Assembly (NCBI GenBank): GCA_024685315.1
Contig: JAIKVW010000054.1
Location: 82,171-146,170 of the forward strand
Length of the DNA: 64,000 bases
Direction of reading: 5' to 3'
Source: Lachnospiraceae bacterium
GTDB taxonomy: Bacteria > Bacillota > Clostridia > Lachnospirales > Lachnospiraceae
Part shown: positions 10,313-19,159 of the stretch, piece by piece
Numbering within the stretch: position 1 is the stretch's first letter
Layout: each line of letters starts with the position of its first letter
Notes under the pieces: model-generated
What the model was told of the DNA's origin: nothing
The model's database searches: none
What the model saw: only the letters and a program-made list of their open reading frames with translations
Made by a program: the position numbers and the translations under genes

Positions 10313-11896
10313 TTATTTTCCGCTCTCTCCGTAGTTTGACAGAACGCGTGCAGAGGGGTCGTCCACGTCGCACCCTTCCCACTCTTTGTTCGGCATCCAG
10401 AAGCCGGCGATCATTTGGGCCTGGCCGGGATAATATTTCTCAAATATCTCCCGGTACAGGAGCGATTCCTTGGTAAACGGCTGAGCCCAGGTGAAGCCCT
10501 GCCTTTTTTCTTCAAATTCTTCGTCCGTATAACGGCTATCCGCGTATTCCTTCAGATAATCCACCATTGAATGGCCGACCGCGTCGGAAAAAGCGGCTTT
10601 CTCCCTCCACAGAAGATGATCCGGCAGGTACCCTTGCCCCTCAAAGGCGTGCCGCAGCAGGTATTTTCCCTTTCCGTACCTGTTTATCTTTATTTCAGGA
10701 TCAAGGCTCATCACATAGCTCACAAAGTCCAGGTCTCCAAAGGGCACCCGGGCCTCCAGCGAGTTTACGGAGATGCAGCGGTCCGCGCGGAGCACGTCGT
10801 ACATGTGCAGCTCCCTGACGCGTTTCTCGGCTTCCTCCTGGAACGCGCGGGCGGACGGAGCGAAGTCTGTGTACTTATAGCCAAATAGTTCGTCTGATAT
10901 TTCCCCTGTGAGGATGACCCGAAGCTCCGTCCGCTCATGGATCGCCTTGCATACAAGGTACATGCCCATGCTCGCGCGTATGGTGGTAATGTCGTAGGTA
11001 CCGAGAAGGTGTATCACATCTTCCAGGGATGAAATCACATCCTCCGGCGTCATATATACCTCGGTGTGGCGGCTGCCGATGAACTCTGCGGCCTGCCTTG
11101 CATATTTAAGGTCGATCGCGTCCCCGCTCATTCCGATGGCAAAGGTCTCGATCGGCTCGCTGCTCTCCCTCGCCGCGATAGCGCATACAAGGGAGGAATC
11201 CAGACCGCCGGACAGCAGGTATCCGATCCTGGAATCCGAGACAAGGCGTTTCTTTACCCCCGCGATCAGTTTCTCCCGGATCTTTCCGCAGGCGGTCTCG
11301 AGATCGTCCCTGCAGACACTGCCGGCTTTCGCAATGTCCGAGTAGCGGATGAAGCTGCCGTCCTTGTAATAGCAGCCCGGCGGGAAGGGCATGATCTTAT
11401 CCGCAAGCCCCACAAGGTTCTTAGCCTCGCTCGCAAAGAGGACGGTCCCCTTCCGGTCGTACCCGAAATAGAGCGGCCGGATGCCTATGGGATCGCGGGC
11501 GGCAATGTACTGCCCTGTCCTTCCGTCATAGATAATGCAGGCAAACTCGGCGTCCAGCATGGAGAACATCGCCTCGCCGTACTCGAAGTACATCGGCAGG
11601 ATGATCTCGCAGTCGCTGTCGGATTCAAAAGTATATCCCTTCCGCTTCAGCTCCTCCCGCATTTTTTCAAATCCGTAAAGCTCCCCGTTGCAGACCGTCC
11701 AGCATCCGCTGAGCCCGAACGGCTGCATACCGGAAGGCGTCAGGCCCATGATCGAGAGCCTGTGAAAACCCAGGAGCCCTTCCCCGGTGTCAATTATCCT
11801 GCTGTCGTCAGGGCCTCTGGAGACCGTGCGGGAAAAGCCTTTTTTAAATATTTGAATATCGGCGTTCTCGCCGCAATAGCCCATAATAGAACACAT
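10313..11896 (-). CDS. asnB: Asparagine synthetase B (glutamine-hydrolysing)
   Basis: 527 aa. Aspartate + glutamine + ATP to asparagine. It begins MCSIMGYCG, so Cys2 is the N-terminal nucleophile of the class II amidotransferase domain; RGPDDS, CNGEL and the DCE segment follow. The C-terminal synthetase domain has the pyrophosphate loop GYLLSGGLDSSLVCAIAARE and downstream AsnB signatures (SGEISDELFGY as TGEISDELFGYKY, and EARVPFGDLDFV). It lies 26 nt after the stop of the Amt-PII gene on the same strand and belongs to the same nitrogen operon. Confidence 0.96.
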   Translation of the reverse strand: MCSIMGYCGENADIQIFKKGFSRTVSRGPDDSRIIDTGEGLLGFHRLSIMGLTPSGMQPFGLSGCWTVCNGELYGFEKMREELKRKGYTFESDSDCEIILPMYFEYGEAMFSMLDAEFACIIYDGRTGQYIAARDPIGIRPLYFGYDRKGTVLFASEAKNLVGLADKIMPFPPGCYYKDGSFIRYSDIAKAGSVCRDDLETACGKIREKLIAGVKKRLVSDSRIGYLLSGGLDSSLVCAIAARESSEPIETFAIGMSGDAIDLKYARQAAEFIGSRHTEVYMTPEDVISSLEDVIHLLGTYDITTIRASMGMYLVCKAIHERTELRVILTGEISDELFGYKYTDFAPSARAFQEEAEKRVRELHMYDVLRADRCISVNSLEARVPFGDLDFVSYVMSLDPEIKINRYGKGKYLLRHAFEGQGYLPDHLLWREKAAFSDAVGHSMVDYLKEYADSRYTDEEFEEKRQGFTWAQPFTKESLLYREIFEKYYPGQAQMIAGFWMPNKEWEGCDVDDPSARVLSNYGESGK

Positions 11897-11922
11897 ATTT
11901 CACAAACTCTTTCAGAAATGTA

Positions 11923-13641
11923 TTATTCAACGTCCTGGAGGGCCGCATAGCCTTCCTCGCCGGTACGTACCTTGATCACGTTCTCCACATCGTAAACAAA
12001 TATCTTTCCGTCTCCGATATGTCCGGTGTAAAGAACCTTCTTGGCTGTTTCAATTACGTCCCGCACAGGGATCGCGCTTACCACGATATCAACCTGTACC
12101 TTCGGACGGAGGTCGGTCTCGACCGCGACTCCTCGGTAAAACTCGGTGTGGCCTTTCTGCATGCCGTATCCCATAACGTGTGATACCGTCATTCCGGTGA
12201 TCCCGAGCTTGCTCATGGCTTCCTTCAGCGCGTAGAGCTTCTCTTCCTTGAAAACGATCTCGACCTTGGTGAACTTGCCGTCTTCAAATGAAGGCTCGCG
12301 CTTTACCGGAACCGCTTCAGCAACAGGCGTCGTTCCGGTGACCGCCACGATATGGTCCCCGGTGCCGAACTCAGCGTATTTATCAACTGCCGGCATGAAG
12401 TCAGCATACGCGCTCGGAAGACCGTGCTCACTGACGTCAAGTCCTGACAGCTCATCAGCAGCTTCGGCACGCAGAAAATCAACCTTTTTAAGCAGTTTGA
12501 AGAACAGCAGCATGGTGACCGCGGCCCAGGCCGCAACGCTTACAAATCCGAGGAGCTGTATCCCAAGCTGCTTGAAGTCTCCGGTGTAAAGGAGTCCCCG
12601 CAGCCCTGCCGGTGCGTCGGGATTCGCAAGCAGACCAACAGCTATGGTTCCCCAGACACCGTTCGCGCAGTGCACTCCTACGGCGCCGACCGGATCGTCG
12701 ATGTGAAGCTTCAGATCTAAAGTTTCAACAACAGCAACTACCAGGATCCCGGCAACGATACCAACAACTGCCGCGCCGATGGCGTCAAGCGCATCGCATC
12801 CTGCCGTAACAGCTACCAGCCCCGCAAGCGAAGCGTTCAGACACATTGAAACGTCCGGCTTTCCATTCTTGATCCAGGTGTAGATCATGGTCGTACAAGT
12901 GGCAACGGACGGCGCGATCGTCGTTGTCAGGAAAATAGAGGAAAGCTCTGACGGTGAAGTTGCCGCCGCGCCGTTGAATCCGTACCAGCCAAGCCAGAGA
13001 ATGAAAACGCCCAGCGCGCCCAGCGGAATAGAGTGGCCTGGGATCGCGTTGACTTTCACCACTTTCCCATCCTTGTCTTTTACGTATTTTCCGATACGCG
13101 GCCCCAGTACCGCTGCTCCGATAAGCGCGGCCATACCGCCTACCATGTGGATCGCGCAGGAGCCTGCATAGTCATGGAATCCAAGCTGGCTAAGCCAGCC
13201 GCCGCCCCAGATCCAGTGAGCTTCTATCGGATAGACCACGAGGCTGATCACCGCGGAATAAACGCAGTAGGCGGAAAACTTTGTCCGCTCAGCCATGGCC
13301 CCGGAAACTATTGTTGCCGTCGTCGCGCAGAACACCAGATTGAACACGAAATAGCTGGCGTCTGTAAAGCCCTCTGCGGGCGACGCTATAAAATCTTTAA
13401 AATGAGTGAACAGATCCATGTTCGGCTTGCCTATCAGGCCGAAGAATGAGTCCTCGCCCATCATCAACGTGTATCCTAAAAGTGAAAACACCACGGTGCC
13501 GATACAGAAATCCATCAGGTTCTTCATTATGATGTTCCCGGCGTTCTTTGCCCGGGTGAATCCGGTCTCCACCATGGCAAAGCCGGCCTGCATCCAGAAA
13601 ACCAGCGCAGCTCCTATCAAAAACCAGAATTCAACTGTCAT
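11923..13641 (-). CDS. amt: Ammonium transporter fused to a P-II signalling domain
   Basis: 572 aa. Residues 1-400 are a complete Amt/Rh channel with about 11 membrane segments and the twin pore histidines (His165 in AIHMVGG, His324 in VGVHCANG). A linker of about 55 residues leads to a full P-II (GlnB/GlnK-like) domain from about residue 458 to 570. Its T-loop is intact and keeps the Tyr of TEFYRG (Tyr502), the residue uridylylated in enterobacterial GlnB. Normally the P-II protein is a separate subunit that plugs Amt; here it is tethered. GAGGAGG lies 8-9 nt before the ATG. The gene follows glnA by 16 nt, so ammonia uptake and assimilation are co-expressed. Whether the Tyr is modified here is unknown. 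Confidence 0.95.
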   Translation of the reverse strand: MTVEFWFLIGAALVFWMQAGFAMVETGFTRAKNAGNIIMKNLMDFCIGTVVFSLLGYTLMMGEDSFFGLIGKPNMDLFTHFKDFIASPAEGFTDASYFVFNLVFCATTATIVSGAMAERTKFSAYCVYSAVISLVVYPIEAHWIWGGGWLSQLGFHDYAGSCAIHMVGGMAALIGAAVLGPRIGKYVKDKDGKVVKVNAIPGHSIPLGALGVFILWLGWYGFNGAAATSPSELSSIFLTTTIAPSVATCTTMIYTWIKNGKPDVSMCLNASLAGLVAVTAGCDALDAIGAAVVGIVAGILVVAVVETLDLKLHIDDPVGAVGVHCANGVWGTIAVGLLANPDAPAGLRGLLYTGDFKQLGIQLLGFVSVAAWAAVTMLLFFKLLKKVDFLRAEAADELSGLDVSEHGLPSAYADFMPAVDKYAEFGTGDHIVAVTGTTPVAEAVPVKREPSFEDGKFTKVEIVFKEEKLYALKEAMSKLGITGMTVSHVMGYGMQKGHTEFYRGVAVETDLRPKVQVDIVVSAIPVRDVIETAKKVLYTGHIGDGKIFVYDVENVIKVRTGEEGYAALQDVE

Positions 13642-13657
13642 ATTTATCTACCTCCTC

Positions 13658-15754
13658 TTATTTCACGCTGAACAGGATGTCGCCGTAGGTCGGGAAAGGC
13701 CAGTAGCTCTTGGCTGTCAGCAGTTCGGCCTGGTCGCAGGGGATGCGAAGTTCGCACATTTTAGGCAGCACGGTATCGCGGATAAGCTCAGACTCCGTTA
13801 TTATGTCTTCAGCATCCCGGAGCCCGAGGACTGCCTCTTGAAGCTCGTCGGTCTTCTCGGTAATATTGTCGGTCAATGCGGAGAGCTTGGTCACAAGCTC
13901 TGCCTCGTAGCTGCATGCCAGATCCGGGAAAAGCTGCTTCTTGTCCAGAGCCTGCTTTGCCAGATCGGAGGTGAAACGTGTAATAGCGGGCGCTATGCGC
14001 TTATGTACCATATTGATCATGGTATTGGCCTCGATAGTCACGCTCTTGCAGTAGTTCTCCAGCATGATATCGCGTCTGGACCTCAGCTCGTCCTCGGAGA
14101 ATACCCCTAGGGAGGTAAGCATTTTGACATTTTTCTCGTCCAGCAGGTGCGGCAGGCAGTCCGCGGTCGTACGGTAATTCAGGAGCCCGCGCTTTTCGGT
14201 GGCTTCGGTGATCCAGGCATCGTCATATCCGTTGCCGTTGAAGATGATGCGTTTGTGATCCTTGATCGTCTTCTTGATCATCTCGTGGAGAGCGCTCTCA
14301 AAATCATCAGCCTTCTCCAGACGGTCAGCGTAGATCCTCAGGGATTCTGCGACCGCGCTGTTAAGCATGATATTCGCGCAGGCAATGCTGTTCGCGGAGC
14401 CCAGCATACGGAATTCGAACTTGTTGCCGGTAAATGCAAAGGGCGAGGTTCGGTTGCGGTCCGTCGTGTCGCGGCTGAATTTGGGCAGAACGTCCACTCC
14501 AAGCTTCATCAGCGTCTTCTCGGTGCCCTGATACGGGGTGTCGGTCTCGATGGCTTCCAGCACCGCGTTCAGCTCATCTCCAAGGAAAATGGATATCACA
14601 GCCGGCGGAGCCTCGTTCGCTCCGAGACGGTGATCGTTGCCGGCCGTCGCCACTGAAATACGAAGAAGATCCTGATAATCGTCAACTGCCTTGATGACCG
14701 CGCAGAGGATCAGAAGAAACTGCGCGTTTTCATAAGGAGTGTCCCCGGGAGAAAGAAGGTTCTGCCCCTCATCCGTTGCGATGGACCAGTTATTATGCTT
14801 GCCGCTGCCGTTTACGCCTGCAAAGGGCTTTTCATGGAGCAGGCATACCAGCCCGTGTCTTTCCGCCACCTTCTGCATGATCTCCATGGTCAGCTGGTTG
14901 TGGTCGGTAGCGATGTTGGTGGTGGTATAGATAGGCGCGAGCTCGTGCTGGGCCGGAGCTACCTCGTTATGCTCTGTCTTGGCCAGGATCCCGAGCTTCC
15001 AGAGCTCATTATTCAGATCCTCCATGAAGGCTGCGACGCCGGGTTTGATCACTCCGAAATAGTGGTCGTCCAGTTCCTGTCCCTTGGGAGGCTTTGCCCC
15101 GAACAGAGTCCGGCCTGTGAACCGAAGGTCAGGCCTTGCCTCGTACATTTCCCTCGTGATCAGGAAATATTCCTGCTCCGGACCGACAGATGAAACCACC
15201 CTCTTTGCGGTGTCGTTGCCGAAAAGGCGGAGGATACGCAGAGCCTGTTTGTTCAGCACTTCCATGGAACGAAGAAGCGGGGTCTTCTTGTCCAGCGCGT
15301 GTCCGCCGTAGGAGCAGAACGCGGTCGGGATACAGAGCGTCTTTCCCTTGATAAATGCATACGAAGTAGGATCCCAGGCGGTATAGCCCCTTGCCTCAAA
15401 AGTCGCGCGCAGTCCACCCGAGGGAAATGATGACGCGTCCGGCTCGCCCTTGATAAGTTCCTTGCCGGAAAACTCCATGATCACGCTGCCGTCCGGAGAA
15501 GGAGTGATAAAGCTGTCGTGCTTTTCCGCAGTTATGCCGGTCAGCGGCTGGAACCAGTGAGTGAAATGTGTCGCGCCGTTCTCGACCGCCCAATTCTTCA
15601 TGGCCTCTGCCACCGCGTTGGCCACGCCGATATCCAGCTCCTTGCCCTCGTCGATCGTCTTCCTGAGAGATGCGTATATCTCAGCGGAAAGCTTTGCGCG
15701 CATTACGCGGTCATCAAAAACTTTGCTCCCAAAATAATCCGATACTGTACTCAT
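13658..15754 (-). CDS. glnA: Glutamine synthetase type III
   Basis: 698 aa, the large GSIII (GlnN) class rather than the 440-aa GSI class. It makes glutamine from glutamate, ammonia and ATP. The ATP/glutamate-binding segments [37 protein letters not shown] and [12 protein letters not shown] are present and family-like. The start at 15754 has GGAGG 8 nt upstream; the 20 extra codons upstream overlap leader hairpin B and are rejected. It is the first gene of the minus-strand arm (amt-PII, asnB, pyrG, purF, carAB). Regulation is visible: a perfect TTGACA-17-TATAAT promoter followed by an antiterminator/terminator leader. Confidence 0.96.
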   Translation of the reverse strand: MSTVSDYFGSKVFDDRVMRAKLSAEIYASLRKTIDEGKELDIGVANAVAEAMKNWAVENGATHFTHWFQPLTGITAEKHDSFITPSPDGSVIMEFSGKELIKGEPDASSFPSGGLRATFEARGYTAWDPTSYAFIKGKTLCIPTAFCSYGGHALDKKTPLLRSMEVLNKQALRILRLFGNDTAKRVVSSVGPEQEYFLITREMYEARPDLRFTGRTLFGAKPPKGQELDDHYFGVIKPGVAAFMEDLNNELWKLGILAKTEHNEVAPAQHELAPIYTTTNIATDHNQLTMEIMQKVAERHGLVCLLHEKPFAGVNGSGKHNNWSIATDEGQNLLSPGDTPYENAQFLLILCAVIKAVDDYQDLLRISVATAGNDHRLGANEAPPAVISIFLGDELNAVLEAIETDTPYQGTEKTLMKLGVDVLPKFSRDTTDRNRTSPFAFTGNKFEFRMLGSANSIACANIMLNSAVAESLRIYADRLEKADDFESALHEMIKKTIKDHKRIIFNGNGYDDAWITEATEKRGLLNYRTTADCLPHLLDEKNVKMLTSLGVFSEDELRSRRDIMLENYCKSVTIEANTMINMVHKRIAPAITRFTSDLAKQALDKKQLFPDLACSYEAELVTKLSALTDNITEKTDELQEAVLGLRDAEDIITESELIRDTVLPKMCELRIPCDQAELLTAKSYWPFPTYGDILFSVK

Positions 15755-15786
15755 GATTTCGTCCTCCTTTTTGATCGGAAATAAGT

Positions 15787-15834
15787 AAAGGCAAAGACTC
15801 CTTCGTGCGAACACAAAAGACGCCTTTGCCTTTT
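15787..15834 (-). promoter_or_regulatory. Second ANTAR-like hairpin in the glnA leader (hairpin B)
   Basis: On the minus strand AAAAGGC and GTCTTTT (15834-15815) enclose the six-base loop AAAGGC, which has A at position 1 and G at position 4. The same sequence can instead pair AAAGGCAAAG (15833-15824) with CTTTGCCTTT (15796-15787). No T run follows, and the glnA ribosome binding site lies about 20 nt downstream. It may be a second protein-binding site or affect translation or mRNA stability; the role is open. Confidence 0.55.
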
Positions 15835-15868
15835 TTCATCCGTATTCAATTCGAATCACTCTTCCCCC

Positions 15869-15922
15869 AAAAAGGAGAAAAAGCGTCTTCGAGTCAAATA
15901 ACTCAAAGACGCCCTTGCCTTT
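15869..15922 (-). promoter_or_regulatory. ANTAR-type antiterminator overlapping a terminator (glnA leader, hairpin A)
   Basis: Starting about 4 nt after the predicted 5' end, AAAGGC and GTCTTT (15922-15905) form a stem with the six-base loop AAGGGC (A1, G4). The 3' side of this stem is also the 5' arm of a 12-bp terminator (15912-15901 with 15894-15883, one U-G pair) followed by TTTTTCTCCTTTTT (15882-15869). The two folds are mutually exclusive. An RNA-binding ANTAR protein gripping the first hairpin would permit glnA expression; one is encoded at 22424-23008. Confidence 0.75.
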
Positions 15923-15932
15923 CAATGGACGG

Positions 15933-15961
15933 ATTATACCCTTGTGCATAATCTTTGTCAA
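15933..15961 (-). promoter_or_regulatory. Consensus sigma-A promoter of the glnA arm
   Basis: TTGACA (15956-15961), 17-bp spacer, TATAAT (15933-15938): a perfect match to the housekeeping consensus. Transcription is predicted to begin at about 15926, directly before leader hairpin A. Such a strong promoter fits control after initiation. Confidence 0.9.
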
Positions 15962-15982
15962 CCCTGTTTTTCAAAAAATCGC

Positions 15983-16012
15983 TTGACAGTTCCTATTACT
16001 AAGGGTTATTAT
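15983..16012 (+). promoter_or_regulatory. Promoter of the glutamate synthase arm
   Basis: TTGACA (15983-15988), 18-bp spacer, TATTAT (16007-16012). Predicted transcription start about 16019, exactly where the leader hairpin begins. Its -35 lies 22 bp from the -35 of the divergent glnA promoter. Confidence 0.82.
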
Positions 16013-16019
16013 TCGTGCA

Positions 16020-16086
16020 AATGAGCAAAGGCGTTCATTATCGTACAGATAACTATCTGCGCGGCAATGAGCGCCTTTCTTTTTTG
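16020..16086 (+). promoter_or_regulatory. ANTAR-type antiterminator overlapping a terminator (glutamate synthase leader)
   Basis: AATGAGC and GTTCATT (16020-16026, 16033-16039) enclose the six-base loop AAAGGC (A1, G4), identical to the loop of glnA hairpin B. The loop plus 3' arm (AAAGGCGTTCATT, 16027-16039) is also the 5' arm of a 13-bp terminator whose other arm is 16066-16078, followed by CTTTTTT. A small hairpin (arms CAGAT and ATCTG, 16046-16059) sits between. Formation of the first hairpin blocks the terminator. Confidence 0.75.
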
Positions 16087-16114
16087 TATTTTTCCCCGAA
16101 AGGAACGGATATTT

Positions 16115-17209
16115 ATGATGATAGAAGGTCAGGTGCGCATTCCCTCAGGATGCGCGATCGCTGCGGTCATTTCAAAGGACGGAAACAAAATGACCGGTGA
16201 AATGATCACAAACGCCATGAGGCCGATGCATGACAGAAGCAACGGGCTGGGCGGAGGTTTCGCAGGTTATGGGATCTATCCCGAATACAAGGATTTCTAT
16301 GCGCTGCATCTGTTCTTCGATTCCCGCGATACCCGGAAGACCTGCGAAGCATTCCTGAAGGATTATTTTGAGATAGTCCATGCTGAGCGCATCCCTACCC
16401 GGAAGATCCCCGCCATTACGGACGAGCCGATGATCTGGAGATTCTTTGTCGCGCCGCTTAAGTCGATGCTTGCAGACCTGCAGCTCGACGAAAAGGAATT
16501 CGTAGCCCGCGCGGTCATGAAGATCAACACCTCAATGAACGGGGCTTACGTATTTTCAAGCGGAAAGAACATGGGTACCTTCAAGGCCGTGGGATTTCCT
16601 GAGGACGTTGGGATTTTCTACAAGCTGGAAGAATATGAGGGCTATTCCTGGACCGCGCACGGCCGCTATCCGACCAATACTCCCGGGTGGTGGGGCGGCG
16701 CGCACCCGTTTACCCTCCTCGATTATTCCGTTGTGCATAACGGCGAGATCTCTTCCTATGACGCCAACCGCAGATTTATTGAAATGTTCGGCTATAAATG
16801 CACCCTGCAGACCGATACCGAGGTCATCACCTATATTCTGGATTATCTGGTCCGCAGACAGGGATTGACCCTAACTGAAGCCGCAAATGTGATCGCGGCT
16901 CCCTTCTGGAGCACGATCAAGAGCGAGCAGAGCGAAGCTGACCGCGAAAGGCACGCCTTCCTCCGCACCGTTTTCCCGAGCCTGCTTGTGACAGGACCGT
17001 TCTCGATCGTTCTCGGATTTACGGGCGGCATCATGGCGCTGAACGACCGCCTGAAGCTCCGCTCAATGGTCGTCGGAGAAAAAGACGACCTGGTATTCAT
17101 TGCCAGTGAAGAAGCCGCTATCCGGACAATGGCTCCGGATGCAGCAAATATATGGGCCCCCGCAGGAGGGGAACCGGTCATCGTCACAGTGAAAGAGGGT
17201 GCTTACTGA
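16115..17209 (+). CDS. Glutamate synthase, glutaminase (class II amidotransferase) subunit, split type
   Basis: 364 aa. Free-standing counterpart of the N-terminal glutaminase domain of GltB, releasing ammonia from glutamine for the FMN subunit encoded next. The start at 16115 (second ATG at 16118) follows GAAAGGA; an in-frame start at 16067 lies inside the leader terminator and is rejected. The conserved PSGCAIAAV puts the presumed nucleophile at Cys13, so removal of about 12 residues would be needed if it acts as an N-terminal nucleophile. Later signatures include GRYPTNTPGWWGGAHPF and HNGEISSYDANRR. It overlaps the next gene by one base (TGATG). First gene of the plus-strand arm behind the ANTAR-type leader. 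Confidence 0.9.
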   Translation: MMIEGQVRIPSGCAIAAVISKDGNKMTGEMITNAMRPMHDRSNGLGGGFAGYGIYPEYKDFYALHLFFDSRDTRKTCEAFLKDYFEIVHAERIPTRKIPAITDEPMIWRFFVAPLKSMLADLQLDEKEFVARAVMKINTSMNGAYVFSSGKNMGTFKAVGFPEDVGIFYKLEEYEGYSWTAHGRYPTNTPGWWGGAHPFTLLDYSVVHNGEISSYDANRRFIEMFGYKCTLQTDTEVITYILDYLVRRQGLTLTEAANVIAAPFWSTIKSEQSEADRERHAFLRTVFPSLLVTGPFSIVLGFTGGIMALNDRLKLRSMVVGEKDDLVFIASEEAAIRTMAPDAANIWAPAGGEPVIVTVKEGAY

Positions 17210-18714
17210 TGGGTGTGGATTTCATTTATCCTGAATTTGAAGTAATACGGAACGAATCCCGCTGCATCGCCTGCCGCGTCTGCGAAAGGCAATGCGCCAA
17301 TGAAGTGCACTTTTTCAGCAGTGAACGCGGGATAATGATGAGCGACGAGTCGAAATGCGTGAACTGCCAGCGCTGCGTATCCCTGTGCCCTACAAGGGCG
17401 CTGAAGATCGTGAAGAGCGACTGCACTCTCCGCGAGAACGCGAACTGGCAGAACGATACGACCCGGGAAATCTACAAACAGGCCGGTAGCGGCGGCGTGC
17501 TGCTCTCCTCCATGGGGAACCCCAAGCCCCTGCCGGTCTACTGGGACAGGATCCTCATAAACGCCTCCCAGGTCACGAACCCTCCGATCGACCCCCTGCG
17601 CGAACCTATGGAAACGCGCGTATTCCTCGGGAAAAAGCCCGAAAGGATCCGGAGGGACACGGAAGGAAACATTATCTGCGATCTTCCGCCGCAGATCGAA
17701 CTAGCCATGCCGGTAATGTTCTCGGCAATGAGCTACGGATCCATCAGCTATAACGCGCACGCTTCCCTGGCAAGGGCGGCAACAGAGCTCGGGATACTTT
17801 ACAACACCGGAGAGGGCGGGCTTCACGAGGATTTCTATCAGTACGGGCCGCACACTATAGTGCAGGTCGCGAGCGGACGTTTCGGTGTACATGAGGATTA
17901 TCTTGAGGCAGGAGCCGCTATCGAGATAAAGATGGGACAGGGCGCAAAGCCCGGCATCGGCGGACACCTGCCCGGCGCCAAGATCGTCGGCGACGTTTCA
18001 AGGACGAGGATGATACCGGAAGGGTCCGACGCCATCTCTCCCGCCCCGCACCATGACATATATTCCATAGAAGACCTTCGGCAGCTCGTATTTTCCTTAA
18101 AGGAAGCCACCGAGTATAAAAAGCCTGTTATCGTGAAGATCGCTGCGGTACACAACGTCGCCGCCATCGCGAGCGGCATCGCGCGCAGCGGCGCGGACAT
18201 CATTGCCATCGACGGTTTCCGCGGAGGCACGGGAGCAGCTCCCACACGCATACGGGATAACGTCGGAATCCCTATCGAGCTAGCGCTTGCAGCGGTGGAC
18301 CAGAGGCTGAGGGACGAAGGCATCCGCAACAATGTTTCCCTCGTGGTCGGCGGATCTATAAGGAGCGCAGCAGACGTCGTCAAGGCGATCGCTCTCGGCG
18401 CCGACGCTTGCTACATAGCTACCGCTGCCGTACTGGCGCTCGGCTGCCACCTCTGCCGCACCTGCCAGACCGGAAAATGCAACTGGGGCATCGCAACACA
18501 GCGCCCCGACCTCGTCAGGCGCCTGAACCCGGATATTGGAAGCGCGCGCCTTGTAAACCTGATGACTGCATGGCGGCATGAGATCATGGAGCTCATGGGC
18601 GGCATGGGGATCAATTCCATAGAAGCCCTTCGCGGGAACCGTCTCATGCTCCGGGGCGTCGGGCTGAACACCAAAGAACTAGAGATACTTGGCATCTCAC
18701 ATGCGGGGGAATAG
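17209..18714 (+). CDS. Glutamate synthase, FMN-binding synthase subunit with N-terminal ferredoxin domain
   Basis: 501 aa. The first 70 residues carry two 4Fe-4S motifs (CIACRVCERQC and CVNCQRCVSLCP). The rest is the glutamate synthase alpha/beta barrel: MSYGSISYNAHASLARAA, the GEGGLHEDFY loop, GQGAKPGIGGHLPG, the SPAPHHDIYSIEDL segment, IDGFRGGTGAAP and a Cys-rich loop (CHLCRTCQTGKC) for the 3Fe-4S-type cluster. This is the archaeal-type GltB core, which takes electrons from ferredoxin or a separate flavoprotein rather than a fused GltD. ATG 17209 overlaps the previous stop. It acts with the amidotransferase, ferredoxin, flavoprotein and GXGXG subunits in the same operon. Confidence 0.93.
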   Translation: MGVDFIYPEFEVIRNESRCIACRVCERQCANEVHFFSSERGIMMSDESKCVNCQRCVSLCPTRALKIVKSDCTLRENANWQNDTTREIYKQAGSGGVLLSSMGNPKPLPVYWDRILINASQVTNPPIDPLREPMETRVFLGKKPERIRRDTEGNIICDLPPQIELAMPVMFSAMSYGSISYNAHASLARAATELGILYNTGEGGLHEDFYQYGPHTIVQVASGRFGVHEDYLEAGAAIEIKMGQGAKPGIGGHLPGAKIVGDVSRTRMIPEGSDAISPAPHHDIYSIEDLRQLVFSLKEATEYKKPVIVKIAAVHNVAAIASGIARSGADIIAIDGFRGGTGAAPTRIRDNVGIPIELALAAVDQRLRDEGIRNNVSLVVGGSIRSAADVVKAIALGADACYIATAAVLALGCHLCRTCQTGKCNWGIATQRPDLVRRLNPDIGSARLVNLMTAWRHEIMELMGGMGINSIEALRGNRLMLRGVGLNTKELEILGISHAGE

Positions 18715-18718
18715 ACCT

Positions 18719-19159
18719 ATGAAAAGAGTTTACGTCAATGAAGAATGGTGCCTTGGCTGCCATTTATGCGAATACAACTGCGCCTTCGCGAACTCAGGTT
18801 CTTCCGACATGGCCTTCGCCCTCAAGGGCAGGCCGATCTACCCGAGGATCCACGTCGAAAGCAGCGAAAAGATCTCCTATGCAGTTTCATGCAGGCACTG
18901 CGAAGACCCGGTATGCGTCAAAAGCTGCATTGCCGGGGCTCTCTCAAAAGATGACGGCGTCATCCGGATCGACAAGAACAAATGCGTTGGTTGCTTTACC
19001 TGCGTCCTCGTCTGTCCCTACGGAGCGCTCTCGCCGAATGAAAACGGCGTGATGCAGAAATGCGAACTTTGCCTGCAGAATGCCTGCGGCGAGCCTGCCT
19101 GCGTTAAAGGCTGCCCCAACAGGGCGATCGTCTATGAGGAGCGTGATGAGGCTGTATGA
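18719..19159 (+). CDS. 4Fe-4S ferredoxin subunit of the glutamate synthase operon
   Basis: 146 aa ferredoxin of the DmsB/HycB-like type. Cysteine clusters are visible at CLGCHLCEYNC, CRHCEDPVCVKSC, CVGCFTCVLVCP and CELCLQNACGEPACVKGCP, enough for four 4Fe-4S clusters. The start at 18719 has GGGGGAA 9 nt upstream, and the gene begins 4 nt after the FMN subunit stop. Its 3' end overlaps the flavoprotein start by 4 bp (ATGA). Placed between the FMN subunit and an FAD/NAD(P) oxidoreductase, it is most simply the electron relay from the flavoprotein to the synthase; the electron donor is not proven. Confidence 0.88.
   Translation: MKRVYVNEEWCLGCHLCEYNCAFANSGSSDMAFALKGRPIYPRIHVESSEKISYAVSCRHCEDPVCVKSCIAGALSKDDGVIRIDKNKCVGCFTCVLVCPYGALSPNENGVMQKCELCLQNACGEPACVKGCPNRAIVYEERDEAV

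Noticed and set aside
11066..11950. 294-aa open frame on the + strand
   Set aside because: Antisense shadow of asnB and the end of amt.
15787..15961. Glutamine-sensing riboswitch in the glnA leader
   Set aside because: The leader lacks an aptamer-like multi-helix junction; two alternative hairpins with A1/G4 loops and a nearby ANTAR gene explain it better.
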